In this document: piece after piece, positions 8,386 through 17,829 of the stretch | Numbering within the stretch: position 1 is the stretch's first letter | Layout of the letters: every line of letters begins with the position of its first letter | Source: Dysgonomonas mossii DSM 22836 | Lineage (GTDB): Bacteria > Bacteroidota > Bacteroidia > Bacteroidales > Dysgonomonadaceae | NCBI RefSeq assembly: GCF_000213575.1 | Contig: NZ_GL892006.1 | Coordinates: 454,614-518,613, forward strand | Length of the DNA stretch: 64,000 bases | Direction: 5' to 3' | The notes under the pieces: model-generated | What the model was told of the DNA's origin: nothing | The model's input: the letters and a program-made list of their open reading frames with translations, nothing else | The model's database searches: none | Position numbers and translations under genes: made by a program

Positions 8386-9612
8386 TTATTTTTTTATTGC
8401 TTTTATACGCTGCAATAATGTAGGATGAGAATAATTAAAAAACACATATAAAGAATCAGGATTCAGGTTGCTTAATGATTTAACCGACAACTTCTTCAGC
8501 CCGCTAATGAGCGAATCAGCTAGCCCAAAATCAGCGGCATAACTATCTGCTTGATATTCATTTTTACGGCTATGAATACTCGAAAGCACATTAATAACAA
8601 AAGAAACCGGAGTAAAGAAAATAGAAAAAGCTATTAGTCCTAAATGAAACGATGCCGACTGTCCACCCAAGGCTACTGCAATGTCTTTATTGTCGAGAAG
8701 TAACGACAGTAAAAACAACATGATTCCTGTATAACAAATAGAGATAAACATCCCTTGCAGTGTATGCTTTTTCTTGTAATGTCCTATCTCATGAGCCAGT
8801 ACAGCGACAATCTCGTCTTTATCAAGATCATTGATCAAGGTGTCGAATAAAACAATGCGTTTCTTTGCGCCAAATCCTGTAAAGTAAGCATTGGCCTTGG
8901 TCGACCGCTTCGAAGCATCCATTACATAGATATTATTAATTGCAAATCCAGCCTTTTGAGCAAAAGCTTCAATTGCATCACGCAACTCTCCTCCTTCCAA
9001 AGGTGTTTGCTTATTAAATAATGGCACAATTATATTGGAATAAAATAATGTCATAAACAACGAAAACACAGTAATAGCAGCCCAAGCATAAAGCCACGCA
9101 TTAGCACCCAGAGTATCGTAAAGCCAAATTATAAGAGAGAGAACAGCTCCACCTAAAAGAGCGGTCAACAGGAGACCTTTAAGTTGATCGAGCCAAAATA
9201 TTTTTGTAGTAGATTTATTGAATCCAAATCGTTCTTCTATCACAAAAGTACTGTAATAGGCAAACGGTAGGGTTATGGTTTCATTGAGTAAATAGACAAT
9301 ACCAAAGAAAGCAAGGGATAAAAACATCTCATTGGTGATATACTGACGGAGCAATTCATCTAACCAGCCAAAAAGGCCTAAGCATAAGACAAATAGTAAT
9401 ATCACAAAAGAAAATAAGCTCGTATAAAGACTAAACCGGCTATTTACTTTCTGATACGCCTGCTGCTTTATATATTCTTCTTTATTATAAATTCCTTCTA
9501 GTTGAGAAGGAATTTCGGGACTCATACGCTTCCTATTACGGTAAGCTAGGTATTGTGTCCATACAAAATCCAGGACTACAATCAGTAATATGATACTCAG
9601 ATATAATGACAT
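8386..9612 (-). CDS. M48-family integral membrane metalloprotease (Ste24/CAAX-protease-like)
   Basis: A 408-residue membrane protein with several transmembrane helices and the zinc motif HEIGH at 274-278. The third ligand is probably Glu352 in NEYQAD, followed by the conserved Asp356. The N-terminal CAAX-prenyl-protease-1 region (about 1-200) includes the LNETITLPFAYYSTFVIEERFGFN block, split by known family signatures. This is the Ste24 architecture. Bacteria do not prenylate in the eukaryotic way, so the likely role is membrane-protein quality control. A -7-like box (9642-9635) lies upstream. Confidence 0.93.
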   Translation of the reverse strand: MSLYLSIILLIVVLDFVWTQYLAYRNRKRMSPEIPSQLEGIYNKEEYIKQQAYQKVNSRFSLYTSLFSFVILLFVLCLGLFGWLDELLRQYITNEMFLSLAFFGIVYLLNETITLPFAYYSTFVIEERFGFNKSTTKIFWLDQLKGLLLTALLGGAVLSLIIWLYDTLGANAWLYAWAAITVFSLFMTLFYSNIIVPLFNKQTPLEGGELRDAIEAFAQKAGFAINNIYVMDASKRSTKANAYFTGFGAKKRIVLFDTLINDLDKDEIVAVLAHEIGHYKKKHTLQGMFISICYTGIMLFLLSLLLDNKDIAVALGGQSASFHLGLIAFSIFFTPVSFVINVLSSIHSRKNEYQADSYAADFGLADSLISGLKKLSVKSLSNLNPDSLYVFFNYSHPTLLQRIKAIKK

Positions 9613-9714
9613 AGAGATTTTTTCTTAGAGAAAACAAATATACGAAAGTAAAAATTAAACTTACGGACAATTATTATCAAAATGCAATAGTCTTAAATAC
9701 AAATAAATGAACTC

Positions 9715-9752
9715 ACAAAAAAAAGCTGCAAAATCTTAATTTTGCAGCTTTT
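9715..9752 (-). terminator. terminator after yebC
   Basis: Perfect 13-bp stem: 9721-9733 pairs with 9740-9752 around a TCTTAA loop. The A/T ends make it usable in both directions; on the minus strand it ends yebC. Confidence 0.85.
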
Positions 9753-9774
9753 TTATTTTAATTATATTTATTGC

Positions 9775-10500
9775 TTATTCTTCGAAGTCTTCTTTCATAT
9801 TATGGAAAACATTCTGAACATCATCATCGTCTTCAAACTTATCCAGCAATTTTTGGATTTGCTCCTGTTGCTCTTTTGTAAGTTCTTTCAGATCGTTCGG
9901 TATGCGTTCAAACTCGGCACTATGAATTTCATAGCCGTTTTCTTCAAGATATTTTTGAATTTCGGAGTAAGATTTGAATTCACCATAAAGGATAATATCG
10001 TCTCCATCGTGTTCTAATTCATCCACACCATAATCGATCAATTCGAGCTCTAGGTCTTCTAGCGAAACACCTTCTTTAGGTGCAATTTTAAATACACATT
10101 TATGGTCGAACAAAAACTCAAGACTACCTGATGTACCAAGAGATCCGTTATGCTTATTGAAGTAGCTACGCACATTAGCCACTGTTCGGGTAGGGTTATC
10201 TGTCGCAGTTTCTACTACTATAGCGATACCAAAAGGTCCGTATCCTTCATATACCACCTCCTTATAGTCTGCCTCATCTTTCGATGTAGCTTTCTTGATG
10301 GCACGTTCTACGTTCTCTTTAGGCATATTTTCTTTTTTTGCCTGCTGCACCAATACACGAAGACGAGGATTGGTATCCGGTTCGGGACCGCCTTCTTTCA
10401 CAGCTATAGTAATTTGTCTTCCCAACTTAGTAAATACGCGGGCCATATTCCCCCAGCGTTTCAGCTTTGTCGCTTTGCGGTATTCAAACGCTCTTCCCAT
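9775..10500 (-). CDS. yebC: YebC/PmpR-family protein
   Basis: A 241-residue member of the YebC/TACO1 family, full length. The N-terminus (MGRAFEYRKATKLKRWGNMA) is the Bacteroidota version of the conserved AGHSKW start. The RAIKKA helix and the acidic domain 2 with VYEGYGPFGIAIVVE follow. Family members were annotated as DNA-binding regulators; more recent work ties them to relief of ribosome stalling. The C-terminal tail is unusually acidic (DKFEDDDDVQ and DFEE). Stands alone, with a strong terminator and a -7-like TACTTTTG at 10548-10541. Confidence 0.95.
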   Translation of the reverse strand: MGRAFEYRKATKLKRWGNMARVFTKLGRQITIAVKEGGPEPDTNPRLRVLVQQAKKENMPKENVERAIKKATSKDEADYKEVVYEGYGPFGIAIVVETATDNPTRTVANVRSYFNKHNGSLGTSGSLEFLFDHKCVFKIAPKEGVSLEDLELELIDYGVDELEHDGDDIILYGEFKSYSEIQKYLEENGYEIHSAEFERIPNDLKELTKEQQEQIQKLLDKFEDDDDVQNVFHNMKEDFEE

Positions 10501-10661
10501 AAATATTTATATAATCGTTATTATCTTGTTTTTTGCTATGCAAAAGTATAAAAATTATCGAACAAACCTCCTAAATTTTGCTGAATGAAGAATATTCATC
10601 TCAAAAGTATATGAATATCATTTCGTATATATCAGCAGGGTATAAATAAATTATCCCCTAT

Positions 10662-11297
10662 CTAGTCCTCACCTTTCAATATTGGTAATTTGATATGATA
10701 TCTGGTAGCAAAGAATCGAATTACCACTACAAATACGGCTGTGGAAACTTCTATGACTAACAACTGAATATTGAAATAATAAAGAATACTAAACAATATT
10801 CCGCCCAAAATACAGGCAACGGCATATAGTTCCTGAGTAAATATTATGGGAACTTCATTGATAAGAATATCTCGTATTATCCCCCCTACTATACCGGTTA
10901 TCGTAGCCATAGATACACATACCCATACCGGATAGCCGAGCACCAAGGCTTTTTCGTACCCTACAACAACAAATAGTCCAAGACCGATACAGTCGAACCA
11001 AAAGATCGTATTATTGAGATGAACCAGATATTTACGAAAACCGAGAACTATGATAAAAGCAAAAAGCGTACACCATATATAACGGCTCGCCTGCATCCAA
11101 AATACGGGAACATCGAGAAGAAGATCACGAAGTGTTCCTCCTCCCGTAGCAGTCACAAAGCCGATAACAATAGCGCCAAACCAATCGAAACGCTTCGCCG
11201 AAGCCAAACGGATACCACTGATCGCAAATGCTATTGTACCCAATACTTCAATTATATCGACAACCTCTATGTGTGTCAAATCAGCAAAAAAGAACAT
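10662..11297 (-). CDS. trimeric intracellular cation channel (TRIC/UPF0126) family membrane protein
   Basis: A 211-residue protein with about seven hydrophobic segments arranged as two homologous halves. Each half has the family's Gly-rich kinked helix: TATGGGTLRDLLLD near residue 51 and TGIVGGIIRDIL near residue 135. Prokaryotic TRIC proteins form trimeric potassium-permeable channels in the inner membrane. It was formerly called YicG/UPF0126. It lies 81 nt downstream of mnmA on the same strand and may be co-transcribed. Confidence 0.92.
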   Translation of the reverse strand: MFFFADLTHIEVVDIIEVLGTIAFAISGIRLASAKRFDWFGAIVIGFVTATGGGTLRDLLLDVPVFWMQASRYIWCTLFAFIIVLGFRKYLVHLNNTIFWFDCIGLGLFVVVGYEKALVLGYPVWVCVSMATITGIVGGIIRDILINEVPIIFTQELYAVACILGGILFSILYYFNIQLLVIEVSTAVFVVVIRFFATRYHIKLPILKGED

Positions 11298-11378
11298 GGT
11301 AGAAAGAATTATGTTGTGAATTGTGTCAGGTGGCAGTTTTACTAATAAAATCTACATTGCCACTATATGAAAAAATAT

Positions 11379-12455
11379 TTAATCTTCATCGTTTGCAATC
11401 ATACCGCTGCCTATGCACAGTTTAGAGTCGTTGTCGTACACCACGCCAAACTGCCCGGAGGCAATACCTTGCACTTTATCGTCGGAATATATACGGTATA
11501 AGTCTCCTATTTTTTCAATTCTACCTCTTGTAAATTCAGGGGTATGACGGATCTTAAAGGTTATATCCTTAGAGCCATTAAAGTCGCCCCAAATATCTTC
11601 GGTGATAAAAGAAAAACCAGCCAGATTTACCACTTTCCCATATTGGGTTTCAGGGTCATATCCGTTAGAAACATACACGATGTTTCGTTTGGTATCTTTC
11701 TTGATTACAAACCAAGGACCGCCACTCAGCCCTAAGCCTTTGCGTTGCCCTATGGTATGATACCAATAACCATCATGCTTACCCAAGATTTTACCTGTTT
11801 CCAGTTCTACAATCTTTCCTTTGCGCTCACCCAGATATCGGCGGATAAAATCGTTATAATTGATCTTACCCAAAAAACAAATACCTTGGCTATCCTTACG
11901 TTGAGCCGATGGCAATCCTGCCTGTGCAGCAATAGCCCTCACTTTGCTCTTAAGCAAGTTACCTATCGGAAACATGAGCTTCGAAACCTGTAAGTAATCT
12001 ATTTGCCCAAGAAAATAGGTCTGATCTTTAACATGATCCTTAGCTGTCGAGAGCCACGTTTTTCCATTTATTTCTGTAGTTGTAGCATAGTGTCCTGTCG
12101 CTATTTTGTCAAACTCGTGTCCCCATTTTTGTTCGAAACATCCAAACTTGATCAGCTTGTTACACATCATATCGGGATTAGGTGTAAGACCACGCTTCAC
12201 TGCATCTATTGTGTAGCTCACTACATTCTCCCAATACTCTTCATGTAATGATACCACTTCCATCTTACAACCATATTTTTTAGCAATATATGTTGTAATT
12301 TCTATATCTTCTTCTGCGGGACAATCAATATAACCTTGTTCGTCCTCCATGCCTATTCGTATATAAAATATCGTAGGATCGTAGCCTTGTTCTTTAAGTT
12401 GATGTACAACCACAGAGCTATCTACGCCTCCCGACACCAACGCTGCAATTTTCAT
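11379..12455 (-). CDS. mnmA: tRNA-specific 2-thiouridylase MnmA
   Basis: 358 residues, the normal length. It adds sulfur to U34 in the anticodon of tRNA-Lys, -Glu and -Gln. The ATP-binding PP-loop SGGVDSS is at 8-14. The catalytic cysteine pair is Cys98 (in NPDMMCNK) and Cys193 (in DSQGICFLG). The [15 protein letters not shown] block near residue 237 also fits. A -7-like box TAATTTTG (12501-12494) lies upstream. Bacteroidota often carry two mnmA-like genes, so a second copy may exist elsewhere. Confidence 0.96.
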   Translation of the reverse strand: MKIAALVSGGVDSSVVVHQLKEQGYDPTIFYIRIGMEDEQGYIDCPAEEDIEITTYIAKKYGCKMEVVSLHEEYWENVVSYTIDAVKRGLTPNPDMMCNKLIKFGCFEQKWGHEFDKIATGHYATTTEINGKTWLSTAKDHVKDQTYFLGQIDYLQVSKLMFPIGNLLKSKVRAIAAQAGLPSAQRKDSQGICFLGKINYNDFIRRYLGERKGKIVELETGKILGKHDGYWYHTIGQRKGLGLSGGPWFVIKKDTKRNIVYVSNGYDPETQYGKVVNLAGFSFITEDIWGDFNGSKDITFKIRHTPEFTRGRIEKIGDLYRIYSDDKVQGIASGQFGVVYDNDSKLCIGSGMIANDED

Positions 12456-12565
12456 TTTTTGAAAGGATAATTAATGCGAGATAAAATAATCTGCAAAATT
12501 AGTAAAAATAGTTGTAAATTCGGAGTTATCCATTATAAGATATTAAACGATGACATTCTTGTATA

Positions 12566-13048
12566 TCACCTATTAACCAGAGACTTCAAGAGCCCCAAGG
12601 TCAGCCCAGCTCCAATGCGAACATAGAATTGACCTCTGCAATTAAACGTATTGTAGTCGTAACCTGCCGAAACATAACACATGTAAGCGTCAAAATACAG
12701 GTTAGGCGATAAGACGATACCATTACCACGTCCGAAGCCAAAATTATAACCCGCATCAAACTTAACGGCGGCTGTAAATGGTGAATAGTTGTTGGTAATA
12801 ACAAAGAATGAAGCAGGCTTTATATTTAAACCTGAAACCGATGACGAAGCAGGAGAAATATAATCTGTACCTCCGCCTATTCCGAATATGAAGGGTGCGG
12901 ATTTATCATTCAATACAAACTGAGGAATATAGCTATTTACTGAAAGCTGTAATCTATCTTTTTGTGCAAACTGAGCGCCAACACCTAGATATTGAGCGAA
13001 CGCCATGAGAGGCATCAGCATAAAAAAGACAAAAAAGACTTTCCTCAT
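12566..13048 (-). CDS. secreted small outer-membrane-like protein, paralogue 1
   Basis: 160 residues with a signal peptide cut after Ala18. The mature part starts QYLGVGAQFA and is rich in Gly and aromatic residues alternating as in beta-strands, so a small beta-barrel or envelope protein is likely. It aligns along its whole length with the adjacent upstream gene: shared (Q)xLGVGxQ, SPVxGLNxKP, GYxFxFxxGxxGIVxxPN and AGYDxN blocks. Family not recognised. The two genes are 45 nt apart and probably arose by tandem duplication. Confidence 0.8.
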   Translation of the reverse strand: MRKVFFVFFMLMPLMAFAQYLGVGAQFAQKDRLQLSVNSYIPQFVLNDKSAPFIFGIGGGTDYISPASSSVSGLNIKPASFFVITNNYSPFTAAVKFDAGYNFGFGRGNGIVLSPNLYFDAYMCYVSAGYDYNTFNCRGQFYVRIGAGLTLGLLKSLVNR

Positions 13049-13093
13049 TATACTATATTTACAGATACTAAAAATATGATTATTATTCGAATA

Positions 13094-13612
13094 TTACCAT
13101 ATTTCGGTTTTCACAAAGGACTTGATAGAGCCCATACCGAAACAAAATCCGGCACGGACAAAGAACTGCTGTTCGTTTCCTGTTACGTTAAAGTCATACC
13201 CAGCTTTTGCAAAAAAGAATTTATAATCTATATATACATTCGGAGTGATTACAATTCCGTCCTTCCCATGCCTGAAATTAAACAAATAACCCGCATCGCA
13301 TCCCACTAGAATAGTTACCTTATTTTTATTGAATAACGATTCGCTGATAAAACTAGTAAGCTGTATAGGTTTCAGGTTTAGTCCTGCAACAGGTGAGCTC
13401 CCTCCCGTGTAATCGATACCACTGGATATAAAAGAATTGAAAGGGTTCTTTTTATGCCATACCGGATAAGAGGCGTTGGCTGTAAACTGGAAGTCATTTC
13501 CTTTACCTTTGGCATCGGCATACTGAACACCTACTCCTAAAAATTGAGCAGAACAGGCCAAAGGCAAAAGTATAAATAGTAATATGATTCTTATCTTCTT
13601 CATCACATTCAA
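13094..13612 (-). CDS. secreted small outer-membrane-like protein, paralogue 2
   Basis: 172 residues; signal peptide 1-22, with the mature protein beginning QFLGVGVQYA. Same plan as the next gene downstream: a Gly/aromatic beta-rich body with SPVAGLNLKP, GYLFNFRHGKDGIVITPN and KAGYDFN, split as in the paralogue. The C-terminus ends in Trp, consistent with an outer-membrane barrel. Function unknown. It begins 19 nt downstream of the DMT transporter stop, so read-through from that gene is possible. Confidence 0.8.
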   Translation of the reverse strand: MNVMKKIRIILLFILLPLACSAQFLGVGVQYADAKGKGNDFQFTANASYPVWHKKNPFNSFISSGIDYTGGSSPVAGLNLKPIQLTSFISESLFNKNKVTILVGCDAGYLFNFRHGKDGIVITPNVYIDYKFFFAKAGYDFNVTGNEQQFFVRAGFCFGMGSIKSFVKTEIW

Positions 13613-13631
13613 ATAATATTAATCTACAAAT

Positions 13632-14573
13632 TTACACTTTATTTTCAACCTCAGCTACTTCTTTATCCAAGTCTGCTTTCGATTTACTTGCTGTTACCAG
13701 ATACACACCCACAAAAATAAGGATACCAGCAATCAGTTTATCTATTGTAAATTTATCCATCCCTACCGATATTGCGATAAAAGAAGCAATGAGAGGTTGT
13801 AAATTATTATACATAGCTATCGTGGTCGGCCTTATTCGCCGTTGAGCCAACGGAATCATCATATAAGTAAAAAATGTAGCACCCACGAGTGTAAACCCGA
13901 CAAGCAGATAGGGAAATATATCCTTTTGAGTAAATAAAGGAGCCTCTGTTATTTCTTTATAGAAAATTGGTGACAAGATAATTGCGGAATAAAGGAACAT
14001 CCACTTCATCAATGTGATAGGTGAATATTTGGTTGACAACGGACGTGTTATAACCAGATAGAAGGCATACGAAAAAGAAGCACTCGCCACCGACAAGTTT
14101 CCGATCATATCCGCTTCCTGTCCGGGATGCCCCAAATGGCTCGTATATACCAAAAATATAGCACCGGCAGCACCAACAACCACACCTCCTACTTTCTTTG
14201 CCGTTACAGGTTCCTTTAGTACAATGGCTGCTATAATCATAGCAAACAAGGGCCCTGCCGTAGTTATTATAGATGCATCGATAGTAGACGTACGGCTGAG
14301 ACCATAAGCAAAAAGCCCCTGATTGAGTACCATACCAAAAAGCCCACCGACAAACAGAATCAGCATATCTTTCTTCTCTACTTTTTCTTTCGGAGTGAAT
14401 AAAGAAGTAAACCAAAAAGCAAGACCACCAAATGACATACGCATAAGTGTCATACCAAACGAAGAAAGGTATCCGTGAGAATATACATATTTGTTGACAG
14501 GGATATTGATTGCAAATACGCAAATCACAATGAACATTATAATGTTCCCCTCTTGTTTTGGTGTCAATCTCAT
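13632..14573 (-). CDS. DMT-superfamily (EamA) transporter
   Basis: 313 residues with about ten transmembrane helices in two EamA repeats (about 10-145 and 165-295). Conserved EamA features include a helix start NIPVNKYVYSHGYLS and the GALLFAMI-like GPLFAMIIAAIVLKEPVT turn at the end of repeat 1. Family members export amino acids and other metabolites across the inner membrane; the substrate is not predictable here. It lies 40 nt downstream of the DUF2238 gene and is likely in the same leftward transcript. Confidence 0.9.
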   Translation of the reverse strand: MRLTPKQEGNIIMFIVICVFAINIPVNKYVYSHGYLSSFGMTLMRMSFGGLAFWFTSLFTPKEKVEKKDMLILFVGGLFGMVLNQGLFAYGLSRTSTIDASIITTAGPLFAMIIAAIVLKEPVTAKKVGGVVVGAAGAIFLVYTSHLGHPGQEADMIGNLSVASASFSYAFYLVITRPLSTKYSPITLMKWMFLYSAIILSPIFYKEITEAPLFTQKDIFPYLLVGFTLVGATFFTYMMIPLAQRRIRPTTIAMYNNLQPLIASFIAISVGMDKFTIDKLIAGILIFVGVYLVTASKSKADLDKEVAEVENKV

Positions 14574-14613
14574 TGTTTAATTACAAGTTAGATATATATC
14601 TAAAAAATATTGA

Positions 14614-15243
14614 TTAATTATCTTTTTCTGAATCATCAGAGTGTGCCATTTTACTTATTTGCTTATCCTGCAATCTTGAAAAGAATATCAGCATGCAAAT
14701 TGCTCCTATCATAGCACAAAACATATCCGACTGGGTATCCCATACATACCCTTGCGTGCCCAGAAAATCTTCCGCTCCGTCTCCCGACAAAACCGCAGTC
14801 CACCACTCTATCAGTTCGTAAAAGGCACTAATTGCTAAACAAATACAAATAACGAAGAATGGGATCCAACCTTTCTTCCGAACCACGTCCAAACGAATAA
14901 GCAGTTCACGGGCAACCATAGCAGGAATAAAGCCTTGTGCAAAATGCCCGACCTTATCGTAATTGTTCCTGTCCTGATCAAAAACCTCTTTTACCCAATC
15001 GAATAGTGGTACACGGGCATAAGAATAATGAGCTCCCACAAACAAAATGATAAGATGGATAAGAATAAAAATATAGGTCATATCCGTAAACCGAAATCGC
15101 TTGAAAGTAGTCATTAATAGAATAACTGCCGCAAGGCATATCCCGGCTTCCAGAAACCACAATCCTGTCTCATAAGGCTGATACCCCGACCAAACGGCTA
15201 CGAGAACAAAGATGATAAGAAAAACCCAATATTTCTTCTCCAT
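14614..15243 (-). CDS. DUF2238 (YjdF-like) integral membrane protein
   Basis: 209 residues with about six hydrophobic helices. The family-defining block runs FAQGFIPAMVARELL, then AISAFYELIEWW, then DFLGTQGYVWDTQSDMF, at about residues 108-180. The function of the family is unknown; the acidic and His residues inside the membrane region suggest transport or enzymatic chemistry, but this is speculation. It sits 18 nt downstream of the nitroreductase gene. Confidence 0.88.
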   Translation of the reverse strand: MEKKYWVFLIIFVLVAVWSGYQPYETGLWFLEAGICLAAVILLMTTFKRFRFTDMTYIFILIHLIILFVGAHYSYARVPLFDWVKEVFDQDRNNYDKVGHFAQGFIPAMVARELLIRLDVVRKKGWIPFFVICICLAISAFYELIEWWTAVLSGDGAEDFLGTQGYVWDTQSDMFCAMIGAICMLIFFSRLQDKQISKMAHSDDSEKDN

Positions 15244-15261
15244 AGGAAATATGAAATAACT

Positions 15262-15816
15262 CTATTTGTATGTGTTATATGAAATCACCTCTTCGGTTGT
15301 TTTTCGTTTTTTGTCTCGTAAAGGTTGAGCCGGATAGCCGATAATAATATCGAGTACCACCCTCTTGTTGTCAGGAATATTGAGTAATTTCTTGATTTTC
15401 GATTCGGCAAACCAACCCAATATACAGCTTCCTAAACCTTCGGCTTCTGCCGCAAGACAAATATGTGCAGCAGCTATACCAATATCCAGAAACGCAAAAT
15501 GCTTGTCTTTTACAATACCTCCGATTCCCGAACTCAAATTTACTTTTTCTTCAACGACTACGATATGAACAGGAGCCTGCTTCGTAAAATGATTCATCCC
15601 CAACAGACGGGCAGAAGCGGCATCTGCCACCTTGTTCTTCAATTCGGGCTCGTCTACTACAATAAAATGCCATGGCTGTGCATTGCATGCCGAAGGTGCT
15701 AAACGTCCGGCATCGAGTATGCGGGCTATGATTTCTCTATCTACTGTACGTGTAGTATCAAAAGCTCGTGTACTTTGGCGATGCTTTACCAATTCGTAGA
15801 AATCGTCCTTGTTCAT
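15262..15816 (-). CDS. nitroreductase-family FMN oxidoreductase
   Basis: 184 residues, typical for small nitroreductase-fold proteins that use FMN and NAD(P)H. The FMN phosphate-binding start HRQSTRAFD (12-20), the APSACNAQPWHFIVV block and a C-terminal region with GLGSCILGWF are visible. Substrate unknown; many members act on quinones or nitro compounds. Its start lies 3 nt after ribE's stop, so it is co-transcribed with the flavin-synthesis gene that could supply its cofactor precursor. Confidence 0.93.
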   Translation of the reverse strand: MNKDDFYELVKHRQSTRAFDTTRTVDREIIARILDAGRLAPSACNAQPWHFIVVDEPELKNKVADAASARLLGMNHFTKQAPVHIVVVEEKVNLSSGIGGIVKDKHFAFLDIGIAAAHICLAAEAEGLGSCILGWFAESKIKKLLNIPDNKRVVLDIIIGYPAQPLRDKKRKTTEEVISYNTYK

Positions 15817-15819
15817 TTA

Positions 15820-16419
15820 TCAAAGTTGAGTGATGCGGCTGATATATTTACCTATAATATCAAATTCGAGATTAACTACACTACCTACTTTAAATTGATG
15901 AAAGTTTGTATGCTCGTAAGTATAAGGAATAATAGCTACCTCAAATGTATTATTTGTAGGATCAACCACAGTAAGACTGACACCGTTAACAGTAACAGAA
16001 CCTTTATCAACAGTAAGATATCCTTTTTTTGCCATTTCCCGGTCAAATTCATATTCGAACTTAAAGTACCAGCTACCGTCTGCTTCACGTATTTCAACAC
16101 ATTTTGCTGTCTGATCTACATGTCCCTGTACAATATGACCATCGAGGCGTCCGTTCATCAACATACTGCGTTCCAAATTTACTTTATCTCCTACTTTCAG
16201 CAAGCCAAGATTTGAGCGCTCCAATGTTTCCTTTATAGCTGTCACTGTATATGTATCTCCCTCCAAATTTACCACTGTAAGGCACACGCCGTTATGAGCC
16301 ACACTCTGGTCTATCTTCAATTCGTGAGTAAATGAACATTTCATTGTAAGGTGCAGGTTTTCGGCTTCTTTACGTAACGATACTACTGTTGCTGCTTCTT
16401 CTACTATTCCTGAAAACAT
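15820..16419 (-). CDS. ribE: riboflavin synthase, alpha subunit
   Basis: 199 residues made of two lumazine-binding repeats (about 1-97 and 98-199). The start MFSGIVEE and the repeats' NGVCLTV and NGVSLTVV motifs are diagnostic. It converts two 6,7-dimethyl-8-ribityllumazine molecules to riboflavin plus a pyrimidine, in the cytoplasm. First gene of a leftward run: ribE, nitroreductase, DUF2238, DMT transporter. No FMN riboswitch is seen upstream. Confidence 0.96.
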   Translation of the reverse strand: MFSGIVEEAATVVSLRKEAENLHLTMKCSFTHELKIDQSVAHNGVCLTVVNLEGDTYTVTAIKETLERSNLGLLKVGDKVNLERSMLMNGRLDGHIVQGHVDQTAKCVEIREADGSWYFKFEYEFDREMAKKGYLTVDKGSVTVNGVSLTVVDPTNNTFEVAIIPYTYEHTNFHQFKVGSVVNLEFDIIGKYISRITQL

Positions 16420-16565
16420 GATTTATTTCCTTTAATTTATTTATATATTTTTTTCGCGGTATAAAGTTACGTATTTATTTAGAGTCTATTTATAGATTTC
16501 TACTTTTTGTCATGTTTCCGCATCCTTCACAAAACAATACAAGATTCGAATTAAGAAGATTTCGT

Positions 16566-16573
16566 TATTTTTG
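16566..16573 (+). promoter_or_regulatory. -7 box deciding the kinase start
   Basis: TATTTTTG matches TAnnTTTG and lies 47 nt upstream of the ATG at 16620. The -33 position holds only TTCG, so the promoter is imperfect. Confidence 0.4.
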
Positions 16574-16619
16574 TATTTGTGGAAAAAAACAACCAACCTT
16601 ATTTATATCATTTAGCATC

Positions 16620-17708
16620 ATGAAAGAAACACTTAAAAACATTGGTAACAAATTTGCTTTTGAGGGAACAGTAAAAGAAATTCGCCCTATGGGAGAAGGA
16701 CTTATCAACGATACTTTCTTTGTACAAACAGAAGGAAACAGTCCCAATTATATCCTCCAACGCAAGAATAAAAATATATTCAAAGACATTCCATCCATGA
16801 TGGAAAATATCTATAAGGTAACCACGCACCTAAAGCAGAAGATAAAAGGACAGGGTGGAGATCCGCTTCGTGAAGCACTTACCGTTACACCGACAACCGA
16901 TGGGAAGCTATATTACAAAGACGAAGAAAATGAATATTGGGCAGCTTGCTTATTTATAGAAGATACGATAACATACCAATTTGCCGATTCGCCTGAGTTG
17001 GCAGCACAGGGAGGGAAAGGCATCGGGAAATTTCAAGCTATGCTAGCTGATATGAAAGAACCTCTGGCAGATATACTACCCGGATTTCATAATATGCGCA
17101 TACGTTTCAGCCAGTGGGATGATATGTTGGCTAAAGATCCCGTAGGCAGAAAATCGCAGGTACAGCAGGAAATAGATTTGATAGAGAACCGCAGAAAAGA
17201 AATGTTGGACTTCTGGACAAAAGCAGAGACAGGAGAACTACCGATGCGTGTAACTCACAACGATACTAAAATAAGCAATATCTTGTTCGACAAACAAGAG
17301 AATGTACTCTGTGTAATTGATCTCGATACGGTGCTTAACAGCATCTGCCTCAATGATTATGGCGACGCCATTCGTTCTTATGCAAATGCAGGTAAAGAAG
17401 ATGATGAAAATCTCGACAATGTGTATCTTAAAATGGATATTTTTGAAGGCTACACCAAAGGCTACCTCTCCGAGACAAAAGTATTTCTTATTCCAGCCGA
17501 AATAGAGAATCTTGCATTTTCAGCGAAATATATCACATTCGAACAAGTACTTCGCTTTCTGATGGATTACATAGACGGCGACAATTATTATAAGGTTAAA
17601 TATGACACGCATAATTTAGTACGTACCCGTGCACAATACAAATTATTGGAATCAATAGACAAGAATTACAATCAGATGCTGGCAATTATAGATAAATTGG
17701 CAAAATAA
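16620..17708 (+). CDS. APH/choline-kinase-fold sugar kinase, NahK-like
   Basis: 362 residues. A longer reading frame opens at 16512, but a -7 box TATTTTTG lies inside that extension (16566-16573), so I chose the ATG at 16620. The kinase fold shows PMGEGLINDTFFV (ATP loop), HNDTKISNILFD (catalytic loop, with Asp and Asn of HxDxxxxN) and IDLDTV (metal-binding Asp). The overall layout resembles N-acetylhexosamine 1-kinase (NahK), which phosphorylates GlcNAc/GalNAc at C1. Substrate assignment is by resemblance only. Confidence 0.82.
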   Translation: MKETLKNIGNKFAFEGTVKEIRPMGEGLINDTFFVQTEGNSPNYILQRKNKNIFKDIPSMMENIYKVTTHLKQKIKGQGGDPLREALTVTPTTDGKLYYKDEENEYWAACLFIEDTITYQFADSPELAAQGGKGIGKFQAMLADMKEPLADILPGFHNMRIRFSQWDDMLAKDPVGRKSQVQQEIDLIENRRKEMLDFWTKAETGELPMRVTHNDTKISNILFDKQENVLCVIDLDTVLNSICLNDYGDAIRSYANAGKEDDENLDNVYLKMDIFEGYTKGYLSETKVFLIPAEIENLAFSAKYITFEQVLRFLMDYIDGDNYYKVKYDTHNLVRTRAQYKLLESIDKNYNQMLAIIDKLAK

Positions 17709-17793
17709 CAAAATACAAGTTTACCCCGCATAGAGAATATTTTAGAATTGTCTTTTTTCTGCAAGAGATAACATGCATTTAATCTATTAGTTC

Positions 17794-17801
17794 TATCTTT
17801 G
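17794..17801 (+). promoter_or_regulatory. -7 box candidate for the PDZ protein gene
   Basis: TATCTTTG, 28 nt upstream of the ATG; no well-placed TTTG at -33. Confidence 0.4.
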
Positions 17802-17829
17802 TGCTCTAATTTTTCAATCTGGTCCCAAA

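Noticed and set aside
16512-16619. N-terminal extension of the NahK-like kinase
   Set aside because: A -7 promoter box lies inside it, and the kinase fold begins at the ATG at 16620.
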